A stretch of 64,000 nucleotides of DNA from Cycas panzhihuaensis. Lineage: Eukaryota; Cycadophyta. The notes beneath the pieces were generated by a model. It was not told the DNA's origin. It searched no databases and saw nothing but the letters and a program-made list of their open reading frames with translations. Below, piece after piece: positions 22,761-34,927 of this stretch. The position numbers and the translations under genes are program-made. Within the stretch, counting starts at the first letter, position 1, and each line of letters opens with the position of its first letter. The stretch covers positions 179,559,741 through 179,623,740 of the forward strand of contig CM041465.1 of NCBI GenBank assembly GCA_023213395.1, in the 5' to 3' direction.

Positions 22761-24755
22761 CTCGTCCACTCCTTTGAATCCATCATAAACTACATCCAAG
22801 ATTAGTTAATATGCTCCAACTTTAATGCATGCAACTAATTCTTTTAAAAATGATAAAATAATGCATAAAAAAGAAGAGAGAATCTTAAAGGAAACTAGTG
22901 TTGTTTTATGATGATTTTCAGACCTATGAGATGATAGATAAGTCATAAATCTTAACAATCATGCATATAAGACCAATCAAAGGTTCTATCACGATTGGAG
23001 TAGTGAGAGCTCTAAAAGGAATCCTTGAACCCAATATAAAAGTTGAAAATCAGATGTACTCTAACCAAACAACACCATTAACTTTTGATTTTCAAAATAT
23101 AAGAACCAACTTGAAAATAAAAGTGTATGCAATGATAGATGCAAAATAAATATTCCTTTCCTATTGTAAAGACTGCCTTAGAATGGCAGTTTTATTTTCA
23201 CTTGACTAACTATTCTATGTACTTTCATTCAAAACAAGAGTAAAGAAGGAAGCAATAACAATCCAAAGAGGCCAAACTAGAGCCAAATAATTCCAAACAA
23301 GAGCAGCAATCCAACTGAAATATAAGCTGCTATGAGAGAGTAGGAAGGAGTATCTAAATGTATGGTGGAGAGATGACCATGCTACAACCTAGTCTATCCT
23401 TAAGGAACCCCATAAAGGGCAAATCTTTCAGCATATATTTCAATTCCAAAAGTCTAAACAATGGTCCAACAACTATCAACCAATGAAAAGGAATAATTCT
23501 AAGCCAAAATTACCTTCAAAATAACATGAAATAAGCTTGAAAGCTAATAGAAAGATCTTACCAAATCAAGAGAAGTTTGAAGTAAAAATTGATGAAGATC
23601 TAAGAAAGTAAGAGTTCAGACCATCAACAATCGAGTAGCAGTGTCTTATCAATAAAACTTCTTCGAGATTTCACCCAACAGACTTCATAAAATTAAGTCT
23701 TCAAAGCCACAACAATAATCCTCAAGAATTCTCCAAGAAATTCATAAAATCCCATAATCAAAGAGTAAGAATCACTTCTTCCTCTCTAATTCTCAACTCT
23801 CTTCACTACTATAACTCTTTTCACACTTTTTGGTATAAAAAGAACCACTTCCCATCAAATCTGGGTGGCGACATGTAACATTTTGGCACGCCAGCCTAAT
23901 TTTCTATTGCATAATAGTGAAAAACATGATCGATCATATTTTTCGCCTACCAAAAATATGATTTTATTTTAAAATCATGATCAGTCATATTTTTCACAGA
24001 GTGAAAAATGTGATTTCAGTAAAGTAGAAATTTGACCAAATTTTGATAAAAATTAAGATTAAATGGGTTTCTAATCATAAAAATAAGTTCATAGAAGAGT
24101 GAACAAACCTAGAATGAGGTGAAATTCATTAAGAATAGACCCAAAAGATGATAAATAACAAAAATATAGGTGAAATCTAAAAAATAAGATAAAAATAACT
24201 AAGTTTGAAGGAAATATGAAATCAAGTTAGTCATAAAGAAAACTTTGTTGCCATAGTTTACGTCATCAATAGAAATGATAGGAATACAAGCCAATAACAT
24301 CATTCATTACATTTTATTAATCAATAATCACATATTATTTTAGTAAAACAAGGCCCAATCCATCAAATCAAATCAACATACAATAATCATCATCAATAAA
24401 ACCATATAACAAGTATTAATTTACTGGCATAATCTAAATGCATACAAAGAGGCTAGGTTTTGGTGAAACATTCTATTTGTAACTCATCTATATCATTTTG
24501 ATGAGCTTATTGCACTTGTCCTAGTACTCTAAGTGATTTTATTACTCAAATTCTAGGGTCAATAGGTTATAGACACCTGAACCCCTTATTCATTTCTCTT
24601 CCCTTTTTCCTATCAGTAATATATCCTAATTTCTTTGAGTGCCTATTCTATCTTTCTTTTTCCTATCCATTCAAACTCATTCTTACTCATCCCACTTTAT
24701 AAATCTTTTTCTTCTAATTATTCCCTTCTTCTTTTAAATCCTTTCTACATTCATA
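22761..24755. other. AT-rich stretch, no gene; likely 5' side of G1
   Basis: There is no domain in the short ORFs (for example 22961-23149). A TATAAAAAG box is near 23832. 24440-24750 is a pyrimidine-rich leader that matches the leader before the G2 gag at 54200-54470, so it belongs to G1. No clear LTR boundary or primer site was found. Confidence 0.45.
23917..23946. repeat. Near-perfect 30-bp palindrome
   Basis: Centred on ATGATCGATCAT with outer arms GTGAAAAA and TTTTTCGC. A second related palindrome (ATCATGATCAGTCAT) follows at about 23974-23990. Confidence 0.7.
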
Positions 24756-25797
24756 ATGGCCCTAACTCAGAGTAAAAGAATCATGACTTTAAAGAATGAG
24801 TTTGCCTCGTGGTAGAAGGATATGAAAGTGGAATTGACTAGCATGCAATAAGAGGTTAAAGTAGAAATGAAAGAAAAAATCATAAATCTTACATCCAAAT
24901 CAGATATAACTACTATAATAAATTAGATGGCATAGACAGTAGTACAACATCCATAAATTAATCCCTTAAATCAAATAAGTCTGATACCAAATAAAATGAC
25001 AACTTCATAACTATAAAACAACAACCATTTCACCACACGTTTAACATTCTAACTTTTAAGTTGAACCTCAATAAGGATAGTGCATAAAGTTAGATTAGTA
25101 AATTAAATTACTATTTCACCCTCAATCTAATGTCCCTAAATAAGTAGCTCACATTTGCTTCTATTCATTTCGATGGGAAGATATACTATTAGTTCCACTT
25201 GTAGAAGTAAGAATACCTAATAAGTCAATATTAGGCTCATTTCACTACCAGTTACTTTGAATAGTATGAGGATATATGGAACTAATCCTACTTTATATAA
25301 TTAACATAGTTAAAATAAGTATCATCTATAGAAGTATATACAAGTGACTTTTAGTCTTTACATAATTAATGGATCAACAACTTGACAGTTAAATAGAGAT
25401 TGATATGTATATGTTTAGACTTAAAGAGTGCATTCAAATGTACCTCAAGACCTTGGTATTACAAATTTTACCAAACATCATTAGCATAGCCAAAGTAGTG
25501 GAAGTAGACTTCACTATAAAAAAGGTCTTCTTCTTGTGGATGAGAATCCATATGGTTCCATCGACAATGATAAAGTAACTATCAATGATCATGTCTGCAA
25601 GTGGAAGATACTTAACACCTAACTATAGAATATCATTCAAAAGAATAATTATTAAAATTGATCTAGATCACTCAAGTTAATGTACATTATTGTTGGGAAT
25701 CTAGCCTTTGTGTATAATATGTAGAAATTAGATCACTGGTCATAGTAGATTTTACAAACTTAGGAAAGTAGTATTCATAATTGACCCTGACTTAGCC
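24756..25797 (+). pseudogene. G1 gag
   Basis: ATG at 24756 (MALTQSKRIMTLKNEF) follows a leader also seen before the G2 gag. A later block reads ECIQMYLKTLVLQ (about 25430-25470) and aligns with ECI-x-IYLETYLL in G2 (about 55180). It is heavily interrupted by stops. Confidence 0.55.
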
Positions 25798-26064
25798 TTG
25801 GAAGATGATTCTAATTCTAATCATGAACTTGAAGAAGAGCACTCTACTAAAGAGTTGCTCTCCACTTTAAAATCTCAAATATCTTTATCTTTTGTTTCCT
25901 TTACCTCATGCCTCAAGCCACTCCGTATTAAGGGAACACTTAGAAGGAGACGTATTACCATTCTGATTGATGGTGGCATGTCACTAAACCTTATTCATAT
26001 ATCCATTGCTTGGCAACTTAATCTATACATTAAACTAAACACTAAATTTATATATTCCTTATGA
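25798..26064 (+). pseudogene. G1 aspartic protease
   Basis: An open stretch of 88 codons. ITILIDGGMSLNLIH (about 25950-25995) matches the gypsy retropepsin site, normally LIDSGSTHNFI-like, and the catalytic Asp is kept. An acidic region precedes it. Confidence 0.65.
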
Positions 26065-26459
26065 GGTCATCACACCCTTCACTATGTTGGGACTATAAAA
26101 ATACTTACCATCTATATTGGCTCATACACCCTAGTCTCTAACTTTTATACTTTGTTTATTAGTGGTTTAGATGGAATTCTGAGTATACAATGGCTCTAAA
26201 TATTGGGAACTTATAACAGCAACAACTTACCTGGAAACCCATCTATGCCATTTAAGGACGATATGGGTTGATTACATGAATTCCATACAATGTAGTCTCC
26301 ACTAAATAAACTAATTTCACCTAATAGGATGCATAGACAACTGAATGATAATAAGGGTACATAGTTTGTATTAACAATATCCAAGCTCATATGAATATTC
26401 ACCCTAATATTCAATAAGTATTACATCAATATCAATTAGTATTTGCCCTATTACTAGCC

Positions 26460-27149
26460 AGTCCTCCACCCGACTGAGGTTGCTACTATACCATCAAATT
26501 GAAAAACTCACACAACCCCATTAACCTTTGAACATATAAAAATTTATACTTTCAAAAAAAAGAAATAGAGAAAATAACAAAGGAGTTATTAGACATGGGC
26601 ATTATTGAACCCAATAAGAGCCCATATGATGCACCCATTATGTTAGTTCATAAAAAGGATGGCCCGTTTAGATTTTGTGTTAATTATTGTGAACTAAACA
26701 AAATAATTATAAAAAAAATCCTACACTAAGCATCGATAACATGTTGGAAAAGATCCATGGTACTATAATTTTTATTAAATTAAACCTATAGTCAGGATAT
26801 TATTAGATCCTAGTTCTACTAGAGGACCAACACAAAATGACCTTCTAAACTCACCATGGTCACTTTGAGTTCTAAATTATGGAAATTGGCCTATGTAATG
26901 CTCTGACCACCTTTTAAGCATTAGTGGTTAAGATATTTACCCCAAAGCTTAGGAAATTTATCATAGTCATTTTTAATAATATTCTTATCTGTAGCCTAAA
27001 TATGACCCTATACATAGGCCACCTAAAAACTATTCTCCAAAATTTGGCCACTAACCTATTATATGCTAAACTTTCTAAATGTGAATTTAGAAAAATAGAA
27101 TTAAAATATTTAGGCCACATTATATCTTTCATAGGTGTTAGGGTAAATC
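26460..27149 (+). pseudogene. G1 reverse transcriptase, first part
   Basis: KELLDMGIIEPNKSPYDAP and VHKKDGPFRFCVNY (26580-26690) are classic gypsy RT blocks. The active site, normally FVDDILIYS, reads IFNNILICS near 26965-26995, so both catalytic Asp are Asn, consistent with G-to-A changes. LSKCEF..ELKYLGHIIS (27070-27130) precedes the C2 insertion point. Confidence 0.75.
27145..27149. repeat. Target site duplication of C2, left (AAATC)
   Basis: AAATC immediately left of the C2 LTR, identical to 32406-32410. Confidence 0.9.
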
Positions 27150-27353
27150 TGTAACAAATCCTTAATGAGGAATAAATTCACTCTCTCAATGTGTTTTATT
27201 GATGATTCATTATACATATACAAGTACAAGGTGGGTACAAATGGCAATCACTCAACCATGTAATGGCACTTGTCAACTTGAGAAAGGAGGAGAAGGTGGT
27301 ACATGACTCTTACATTAAATATTATAACCTAAGGTAAAACATTACCTTTTACA
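27150..27353 (-). repeat. C2 3' LTR (left), 204 bp
   Basis: Starts TGTAACAAATCC and ends TTTTACA. The adjoining interior read on the minus strand is purine-rich (AAGAGGGCG), fitting a polypurine tract. Confidence 0.93.
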
Positions 27354-27468
27354 CGCCCTCTTAATGTTTTACCTATCTGAACCCTAGTAGGTTTCTGAAG
27401 ATACTAAATTTCTCTTTTCCAAGAGGTTTAGTGAGCATATCAGTAATTTGATCTTCTGACAGACAATG

Positions 27469-27830
27469 CTAAAGTTTGATTTCTTTATTATGTACCTTTT
27501 CCCTGATAAAATGATGATGTACCTCGATACGCTTTGTTCTAGCATGTAAAACAAGATTCTTTGTCATTTTTATGGTACTTTGATTGTCATAAAATATTCG
27601 AGTAGATATTGTTTGTTCTTCTTCTAGTTCTTTCAGTACTTGTCTAATCCATATTCCTTCATAGGCAGCATTGACTGCTAACTTATATTCTGCTTTTGTT
27701 GAGGACAATGCAATTGTTGATTATTTTTCATTGCTCCAGGAGATCAAGGATTTTCCATGGAAGAAGCAATACCCTGATGTTAACTTTCTATCTATTTTGT
27801 CTCCAGCCTAGTCTGAATCACAGATACCTG
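27469..27830 (-). pseudogene. C2 RNase H
   Basis: The 27469-27708 frame has SSTKAEYKLAVNAAYEGIWI and FYDNQSTIKMTKN...HARTKRIE, typical of the copia RNase H end. Upstream, DSD-stop-AGDKIDRKLTSGYCF is interrupted by a stop where the family has Trp. Confidence 0.8.
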
Positions 27831-28079
27831 TTAATTGTGTGTTTTTTTCTTTATCATATCTTAGGCCAAGATTCATGGTTCCTTTCAGATAATGCAATAT
27901 TCTTTTTGCAACATTCCAATGTGGGATTTTAGGATTTTCTATGAATAAAATCAACCTCTGACATATGATATATTTGGTCATGTGGCTGTGAGGTAGATTA
28001 AGCTTCCAACTAGTTGTCTGTATTGTGTATCATCGACTGAAGCTGTATCCTGTTCTGTATTCAACACAATCCCTATTTC

Positions 28080-28990
28080 CATTAGTGTGATGACACTATT
28101 ACAATTTTCCATTCCAAACTTGGTCAACAAGTTCTTTACATACTTTGTTTATGGGAGAGTAATGGAAGAATTATTTTGTTTAATTTCTATTCCAAGGTAA
28201 TAATGAAACATTCATAAATCTGTCATTTCAAATACCTTTTCAAACTTATCTTTGATGAATGCTATTGAATTTTTATCATCTCCAGTGATTAGCATGTCAT
28301 CCACATATACTACAACAATGGAGATTGATCATGAATTACCTTTTACATACGAACTATGATCAGATTCACATCGATGAAAGCCATTCTCTGTTAAGTATAA
28401 GTCTAATTTAGCATACCAGGCTCTTGGAGCTTGTTTAAGCTCATACAGTGCCTTCTTCAATTTGTAAACCATATTTTCTTATCCTGGTCTTATGTATCCT
28501 TTTGGTTGATACATATACACCTCTTCCTGTAGGTCTCCATTCAAGAACACACTTTTGACGTCCATTTGATAGATTTCCCAACCCTTTTGGTCAGCAAGAG
28601 CAATCATTGTTCTTACTGTGTTCAATTTTGCCATGGGTGAAAATGTTTCTTCATAATCAATTCATATTGTTTGAGTATAGCCTTTTGCTACCAGTCTAGC
28701 CTTGTACTTTTCTACTTCTCCATTTGGCTTCTCTTTTATCTTGTATACCCATTTGCAATTTACAATGGGTTTATCTTCTGGAATTGGGACGAGGTCCCAT
28801 GTCTTGTTCTTTTGTATGGCTTCAATTTCAGCATCCATCGCAATTCTCTAATTTTGGAAACTACTAGCTTCTTTATAAGAGTTTGGTTCAATGGAACAAA
28901 GCAATGCCTGAGGTTTTTATGACCTTGTTCAATGTTCAAATATATTTCCTCTTATTTCTTTAAGAGTTTTAAGATACCACCTTGGTACCC
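28080..28990 (-). pseudogene. C2 reverse transcriptase
   Basis: Blocks in order on the minus strand: NCKWVYKIKEKPNGEVEKYK (about 28740), WEIYQMDVKSVFLNGDLQEE (about 28560), ELKQAPRAWYAKLD (about 28425), and the active site YVDDMLITGDD (about 28290), intact. A few stops remain (near 28660, 28475, 28335), so translation of full-length RT is not expected. Confidence 0.82.
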
Positions 28991-29156
28991 TTTTTGAGGT
29001 GCATTCTTGTAACGATTTTTCTTCATCTCTGGAATTAGAGTTGTTGTCTGACTCGAGGTTGCAACTACTGGTTGGTTGCTTATCTACATTCTCATTTTTT
29101 GAAGAATCTTCTCCTATCTCAATTCTTTCTGAAGTTATATCTGACTTGTCTTCCAA

Positions 29157-30530
29157 CTAGTTAGGATATATATCTGAATGATCTTCATTGATCTGTATTG
29201 CTATATCAATATTTTCCTTTTTCTCATCAAAAATTACATCCCCGCTGACATAAAGTTTATCTATTTTTGGATCCATGTACCTGTAGGCCTTTGAATGGTT
29301 ACTATATCTAACCATTATGCATTCTATGCTTTTATTATCTAATTTGACTCTCCTCTTGTCTGGAATATGAACATAAGCCTTGCAACCAAATATTTTCAAA
29401 TGACTTACATCAGGTTTGTGTCCTGGCCATGCTTCTTTAGGAGTTATATTGTCTAAGGACTGAGTAGGGCTTCTGTTGATCAAATATACAGTTGTATGTA
29501 TAGCTTCTGCCCAATATTTCTTTGCTAAATCTTTACTATTTAGAATGCAATGAGCCATTTCTACAATTGTTTAGTTCATTCTTTCTGCAACTCCATTGGA
29601 TTGAGGTGTATACGAAGTTGCAAACTATCTTTGAATTCCATGTGTTTTGAAAAAATGAATGAATTCATTAGACATAAACTCACCACTTCTATCAAAACGA
29701 GCATATTTGATCCTTTGACCGCTTTCCAATTCACTTGTAGTTTTAAATTCTTTAAATTATCTAAATGTTTCTAATTTGCTAAATAGAAAGTACACCAAAA
29801 TTTTCCTAGAAAAATCATCAATGAAGGTCAAGAAATACCTTGATCCATTTGTCGAGATAGACATAAACAAACCACATAGGCCAGTGTGTATTAATTCCAA
29901 TTTGCATTGTACGTGCCAGGTACTCTTTGAAAACATAGTTCTGTGTTGTTTTCCCATCATACAACTTTTACATATAAAATGGTTAAATGAGATATCTAGC
30001 AGACCATTCACTATATTATATATTTTTAATCTTTCTAGCCTATCATAAGAGATATGACCATACTTCAAATGCCTAATTTCATTATTATCAGTGCTATCTG
30101 CAACAAAAGCTTTTACATCAGAAATCATTTTGGTGGGGCCTTTGTAAGGCATTACAGGAGTTGAAAGGAGTTTATACAACCTATTACATTTTTCTCCTTT
30201 AGCTATAACTGTCCCATTTCTTTTCATATCAAGGATATAACAATATCCATGTTCATCAAATATTGTTCTTAACTTTTTATCACTCAATTGTAAAACTAAC
30301 AGGAGATTATTTTTTATTCTAGGTACAAAAAAGACATTGCCAATACGTTGAATTTTTCTGTCAATGCATATGGCAATTTGTCCTATTCCCCTTATGTGTA
30401 AGGGAAAATTATCTCCTAGCTCAACAGATGTGTTGCATTCATAGGGTTTGATTATTTCAAACCATTCTTTGAATCCTATCATGTGATGTGAGGCACCCAA
30501 GTCTATATACCAGTTCTCTGTTGCGCTTGC
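29157..30530 (-). pseudogene. C2 protease and integrase
   Basis: Protease: YIDLGASHHM (about 30480-30510) keeps the catalytic Asp with Ser changed to Leu in the D-S-G motif. Integrase: zinc-binding HLKYGH and CKSCMMGKQH, catalytic Asp in FIDDFSRK, second Asp in DRSGEF (about 29690), Glu in NGVAERMN (about 29590). 29157-29558 carries the conserved NRSPTQSLDNITPKEAW and LKIFGCKAYVHIPD. A stop near 29757 and another near 29575 break the frame. Confidence 0.82.
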
Positions 30531-30639
30531 ATTTGATGCCAGGGCTACAATAAAGCCAGTTTTAATCTCTTCTTCTGGTATGTCTTTTTCTTTGCTATAA
30601 TTTCCAAATACCTATTATTTTCCTTTATACAGTTTTGCA

Positions 30640-31508
30640 CGTTTCTGGTATCACTGATAGGGATAATAACCTATTTGGCCACAGTGATAACAAACATCAA
30701 AAGCTCTACAGTTACTTGAAAAGTGACATGGTTTTCCGTAGTTAAAACATACTCTTGCATCTTGAGGTGGATTGCTGGTCATTCTTCCTCGTCCTCTTCC
30801 TTCCGTCCAACGTCCCCTGTGACTTGTTGGCATTCTTCTTCTTGATCTGGGATTAAATTGTCCTCTTCTTATGCCTCATATCTGAAGTTTCGAAATGAGA
30901 GCATCTTTAATTTCTAACTCTTCTTCGTACCTTTGATTTCTTTGCTCTTGAGCATATATATGTCTTATCAAAGTATCAAAAGACATTGTGGCTCTATGTC
31001 CTCCTCCTGCCAACATATTCACCATGTTATCAAAGGAATTTGGAAGTTTATTGAGCACCAGGTGAATTAGTTCTGTGTCTGTTAACTTCTCTCCTACTGT
31101 GAGAAGGGTAGTTTTAATGCTAGTTAACTTGGTTAAGAAATCTGACACAGTTTATCCCTCTCTCATTTTCAATTTATAAAGCTCTTCTCTTAATGCCACA
31201 ATTCTAGCTTCATTTTTTCTACTAAACATTGAAGTCATAACTTGCCATATTTTATTTACATCTTCTAGGCCATCCACATAAACTAGTAATGATTCAGAAA
31301 TCAAGAGTTTGATAACTGAAACAGCAACATTATTCCTTTCCTCCTAACTAGTCAAATCTATTGTATCAGTAGGCTATTTTTCAGCCCCAGTAGTGATTTT
31401 CTAGGCCCGTTTAACTCTCAACAACCCTTCAATTTTGATTTTCTAGATATTAAAATTTATTTCTATAAGTTTCTCACTTTCATTTAGTGAACCAGTAGAG
31501 GAGGCCAT
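30640..31508 (-). pseudogene. C2 gag
   Basis: Starts at the ATG at 31508 (MASSTGSLNESEK). It carries the copia gag core with SDFLTKLTSIKTTLL and VLNKLPNSFDNMV (30876-31148), a Gly/Arg-rich segment, and two CCHC knuckles near 30660-30745. Both knuckles have lost a ligand: the second Cys is Tyr in the first, and His is Tyr in the second. Stops interrupt the N-terminal part. Confidence 0.8.
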
Positions 31509-32185
31509 TATTAAGGGTGATTAGAGACAGAAAAACTAGATTTACTTATCTGTACAGCCTGTTGTATGGAATTTCGTACAGAACTAAAGCTGTACGGATT
31601 AAGGCGAAATTAGTCTTAAATAAAAGAACTTACAAATGGTTGTCCAAATCTGTGTTTATTTTCTTGAATGAACTTCAGATGTGAGAGAAAAAGCCAGATG
31701 AAGAAGTAAACCCGTGCCCAAGGGTTTTTATCGTTTTTGAGAAAAAATCCAGAAAAATCTCTTCAAATCTATGCAAGCAATTACTAAAAACTTTGTCTAG
31801 GAATGAGAAAAGATTTGAGTACTTGTACCAAGTATTTTGATCAGAAATTTTTGAAAAATACACTGAGAGAAGGCTCCAAACTCGCATGCCTATATTTTGG
31901 CCTAAAACTGGGTCGAAATGACTCTGAATGATGTCGTCATAAAAGAGAAAGATGTAGAGGAGGCTTTAATCTTTGATCTAGGTAAGTTTCGTCAAATTCT
32001 GATGACTTCAATTTTTGATGTCCGTACAAGTATGTACAATCACACAAATCCGTACGATTCTTCTTTCAAATTCGCTTGGATAATTTTGCCTTCACACAAT
32101 AGATTCTTGTAATAACAGTTTATCTTCTTCTCCTTTTAATGAAGCCCATATTAGCTTCTTCATAGGTAGGAGGACCAAGGAGCCT
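31509..32185 (-). other. C2 leader between PBS and gag
   Basis: A 5' untranslated leader of about 680 bp, with no conserved ORF. Confidence 0.6.
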
Positions 32186-32197
32186 GCTCTGATACCA
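32186..32197 (-). other. C2 primer-binding site (initiator Met type)
   Basis: The minus strand reads TGGTATCAGAGC, directly inside the right LTR. This is the standard plant copia primer site for the initiator methionine tRNA. Confidence 0.95.
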
Positions 32198-32405
32198 TGT
32201 TATAAATCCTTAATGAGGAATAAATTCACTCTCTCAATGTGTTTTATTGATGATTCGTTATACATATATATACAAGTACAAGGTGGGTACAAATGGCAAC
32301 TGCTCAACCATGTAATTCCACTTGTCAACTTGAGAAAGGAGGAGAAGGTGGTACATGACCCTTACATTAAATATTATAACCTAAAGTAAAACATTACCTT
32401 TTACA
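32198..32405 (-). repeat. C2 5' LTR (right), 208 bp
   Basis: Starts TGTTATAAATCC and ends TTTTACA. It differs from the left LTR by a few substitutions and a 4-bp TATA-repeat difference. Confidence 0.93.
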
Positions 32406-32410
32406 AAATC
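32406..32410. repeat. Target site duplication of C2, right (AAATC)
   Basis: Identical to 27145-27149. Confidence 0.9.
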
Positions 32411-33010
32411 TAGGTAAGATTACAATCATCATCAATTAATCAGTTCTAGAAAACCTTACCTAATTATGGGCCTTCTTAGATCTTATTAAATTCTATCGAT
32501 AGTTCATCTAAAATTATGTGGCCCTAATAGTGCTATTAACTAATTTTCTTAAGAAAGATTCTTTCTAGTGGTCTCTAATTACTAATGAGACATTCACTCA
32601 CCTTAAGGAAATTATGACAACCACCTAAATCTAGGCTACACCATACTTTTCTTGCCCATTTCAACTAGAATGTGATGCATGTAAAGTTAGATTAGGTATA
32701 GTCTTAATACAAGACCTTCATCCCATTGCCTTTTAAAGTAAAAACATCAAGGAACATAACTATAGGTTATCTACCTACCAAAACGAAATGAAGGCATTTC
32801 TCCATACTATATGTAAATGGTGTTAGTATCTACTTGGATCAAAGTTTACCATCCTCATTAACTACCATAACCTTCACCACCTACTCGACCAACTGGTCCT
32901 ATTAGAAGAATAGGCTAAATGCATTAATCAACTCTAGTTCTTTGATTTCATAATCACTTATAAAAATAGAAAGGATAATGTAGTGAAAGATGCTCTTTTC
33001 CAACTATTGA
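32411..33010 (+). pseudogene. G1 RT end and RNase H
   Basis: Continues the RT frame with the NFLKKDSF-W block, then RNase H: FQLECDACKVRLGIVLIQ (about 32660-32710), STYQNEMKAFLHTI (about 32770) and the IITYKNRKDNVVKDALFQL end (about 32945-33005). These match gypsy RNase H, with several stops. Confidence 0.7.
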
Positions 33011-33239
33011 CATCTATAATTAATGACAACACTACCACTAGTCACTTAGTCATTTCATTCATTCATGTCATTTCCACTCTAGAGTTGACATGGATATAAG
33101 AAATGGCTTTGGATTACTAATCCCAACTAGACTATATACAATGGGTCAATAAGGTCCATACCCATAAGAATTGGTTCATCTATAACAACCTTTTACTATA
33201 CTAAAATTACATACTTATACACATAACTTTGACTTCTAT

Positions 33240-34300
33240 CCCCTAAACTCCATCAGAATATCACTCCACTCTACTAGATGGTCACTTAGGGTTCCATAAG
33301 ACATATCATATAATCCATTTAAACTTCTTTTAGCCATCTATTAAGGCAACTATTTTTACATTTATTTTAGAATTTTATACTTACTAGTGTAACGAAGGAG
33401 ATACAAAACCTCAATCAAGTCTCTTATAACCTTTGAATATTCCATAAGGTAAGTGGCACAATATTGCAATGGATTTTATTATAGGTTTGCCTTTATCTGA
33501 TGGGTATGAATTAAATCCTAGCAATCATTGATAAGCTAATAAAATACACCCATTTTTTATTTATACACACTACATATAAGGCTTCATGCATTGTAGATAT
33601 TTACCTTCAAACAGTATTTCACTATCATGGGTTTTTATTAATTATTATATGTTATTAGAATACTAAATCCATTAGTTCATTCTAGTAGGAACTATTTAAG
33701 GCCTTAGAAACATCATTTAATATGAGTTTAACTTATCACCCACAAATTAACAGTTAATCATAGGTTCATAACAAAACTTTTGAAACCTACTTATAATGTT
33801 TTGTATTCGACCATCAGTTTAAATAGATAGCATGGCTAGCCTTACCAAAGTACTAGTATAACTCTTCTCACCATTCAACCATAGGGATGTCCCCCATTTT
33901 ATCCTTGTACAAGTATTCCCCATCTTCCCATCACACATTAGCTATAAATCTCCATATTACCATAGTAAAATAAAAATTGCAACACATGGACTAGATTCTT
34001 AATATCCTTAACAAAATAAGGCCTAAAATTGTATTAAGTAATTCGTAGACTGCCATCATTCATATCGTTACTTCGACATTGGTGATCTTATATTCCTTTG
34101 GCTTTAACCATATAAGTAATAATCCCTCTAGTAGTGAAATAACAACAAACTTAGCCCTTAATATTATGGTCCATATAAAGTCCTCAAATATATTGGTGAA
34201 GTTGTATACATCCTCAACCTTCTCCCTACTACTAAAATCTATAATATTTTTTATGTTTCTTAATTCAAAAAGTACATTAGTAAAACCTAAGTTTTACATA
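33240..34300 (+). pseudogene. G1 integrase
   Basis: GHLGFHKTYHIIH...FFWPS (about 33270-33340) is the zinc-finger region. GKWHNIAMDFIIGLPLS (about 33450-33500) has the first catalytic Asp. Later pieces include HHSTIGMSPILSLY (about 33865-33910). Stops are dense. The C-terminal ORF at 34079-34303 is not clearly a chromodomain. Confidence 0.6.
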
Positions 34301-34927
34301 TAGTTTTACTAATCTAGGATGAAGGATGAATAATTACCATCCCTCTAGAATATATCCTAGTCAACAAATAATGTCATCTCTATAATTAATTAATTTTTGA
34401 ATATTTAATATAGTAGACTGGTTGCCAACTAGATGAAGCTACTTGAGAATCAATTAAGTTTAAGTAGCATCCTCATCCTAAATACTTCATGCAATCAATA
34501 TCTTAGGGAGGGTACCTATTACATGATTAGAATTACTAGTCATAAGAAGCATTAACATGTGGTAAGACTCTAGATAGTTAAAAGTGGCATTGGTTATGAA
34601 ATTTCATGCATAGGTCACTAAGTCTTCTAATGAAATGTAAGGCTACTTAGGGCACCAACAGAATTATTTGGAAGGGACTCTCTTTTGTCTATTTGAGGGT
34701 TACAAATCATAGAAGGGTATCTTATCATTTTTACTTTTAAGAGAATAGTATTATGGCACTCATTTAGTGTTCAATTTATGCTCACTTATACTCATTGTAT
34801 TCTTTCTATATAGTTTTAGTGTTGAAGATAATATAAGTTATTGCAATTCTCTTAATCTTCATTTGTTGTTACTAGCTTGCAAGAAAATATATTTAAGGTT
34901 ACACTCTAAACCTAGAGCAATATGACA
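34301..34927. other. AT-rich stretch, LTR-like, no gene
   Basis: There is no coding signal. The ACTCATTGTATTCTTTCTATATAG stretch around 34790 looks like LTR sequence, but no partner was found. Confidence 0.35.

Larger units (their letters stand above)
27150..32405 (-). mobile_element. C2: complete-length Ty1/copia element in the G1 RT
   Basis: LTRs of 204 and 208 bp (27150-27353, 32198-32405) both start TG and end CA, share nearly all bases and are flanked by the 5-bp duplication AAATC. Inside, on the minus strand, are an iMet-type PBS, gag, protease, integrase, RT and RNase H in copia order. It is younger than G1 and C1: long open stretches remain and the RT active site is intact, but there are several in-frame stops and gag knuckle lesions. 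Confidence 0.93.
24756..34300 (+). mobile_element. G1: decayed Ty3/gypsy element, split by copia C2
   Basis: Plus-strand gag, retropepsin and RT (24756-27149) continue with the RT end, RNase H and integrase after the C2 insertion (32406-34300). The AAATC duplicated on each side of C2 (27145-27149, 32406-32410) proves both halves were one element. Stops are very frequent, and the RT active-site aspartates are replaced. LTRs were not identified. Confidence 0.75.

Noticed and set aside
34079-34303. Possible chromodomain at the end of G1
   Set aside because: The translation is hydrophobic and Ser-rich, without the aromatic-cage pattern. Not supportable by eye.
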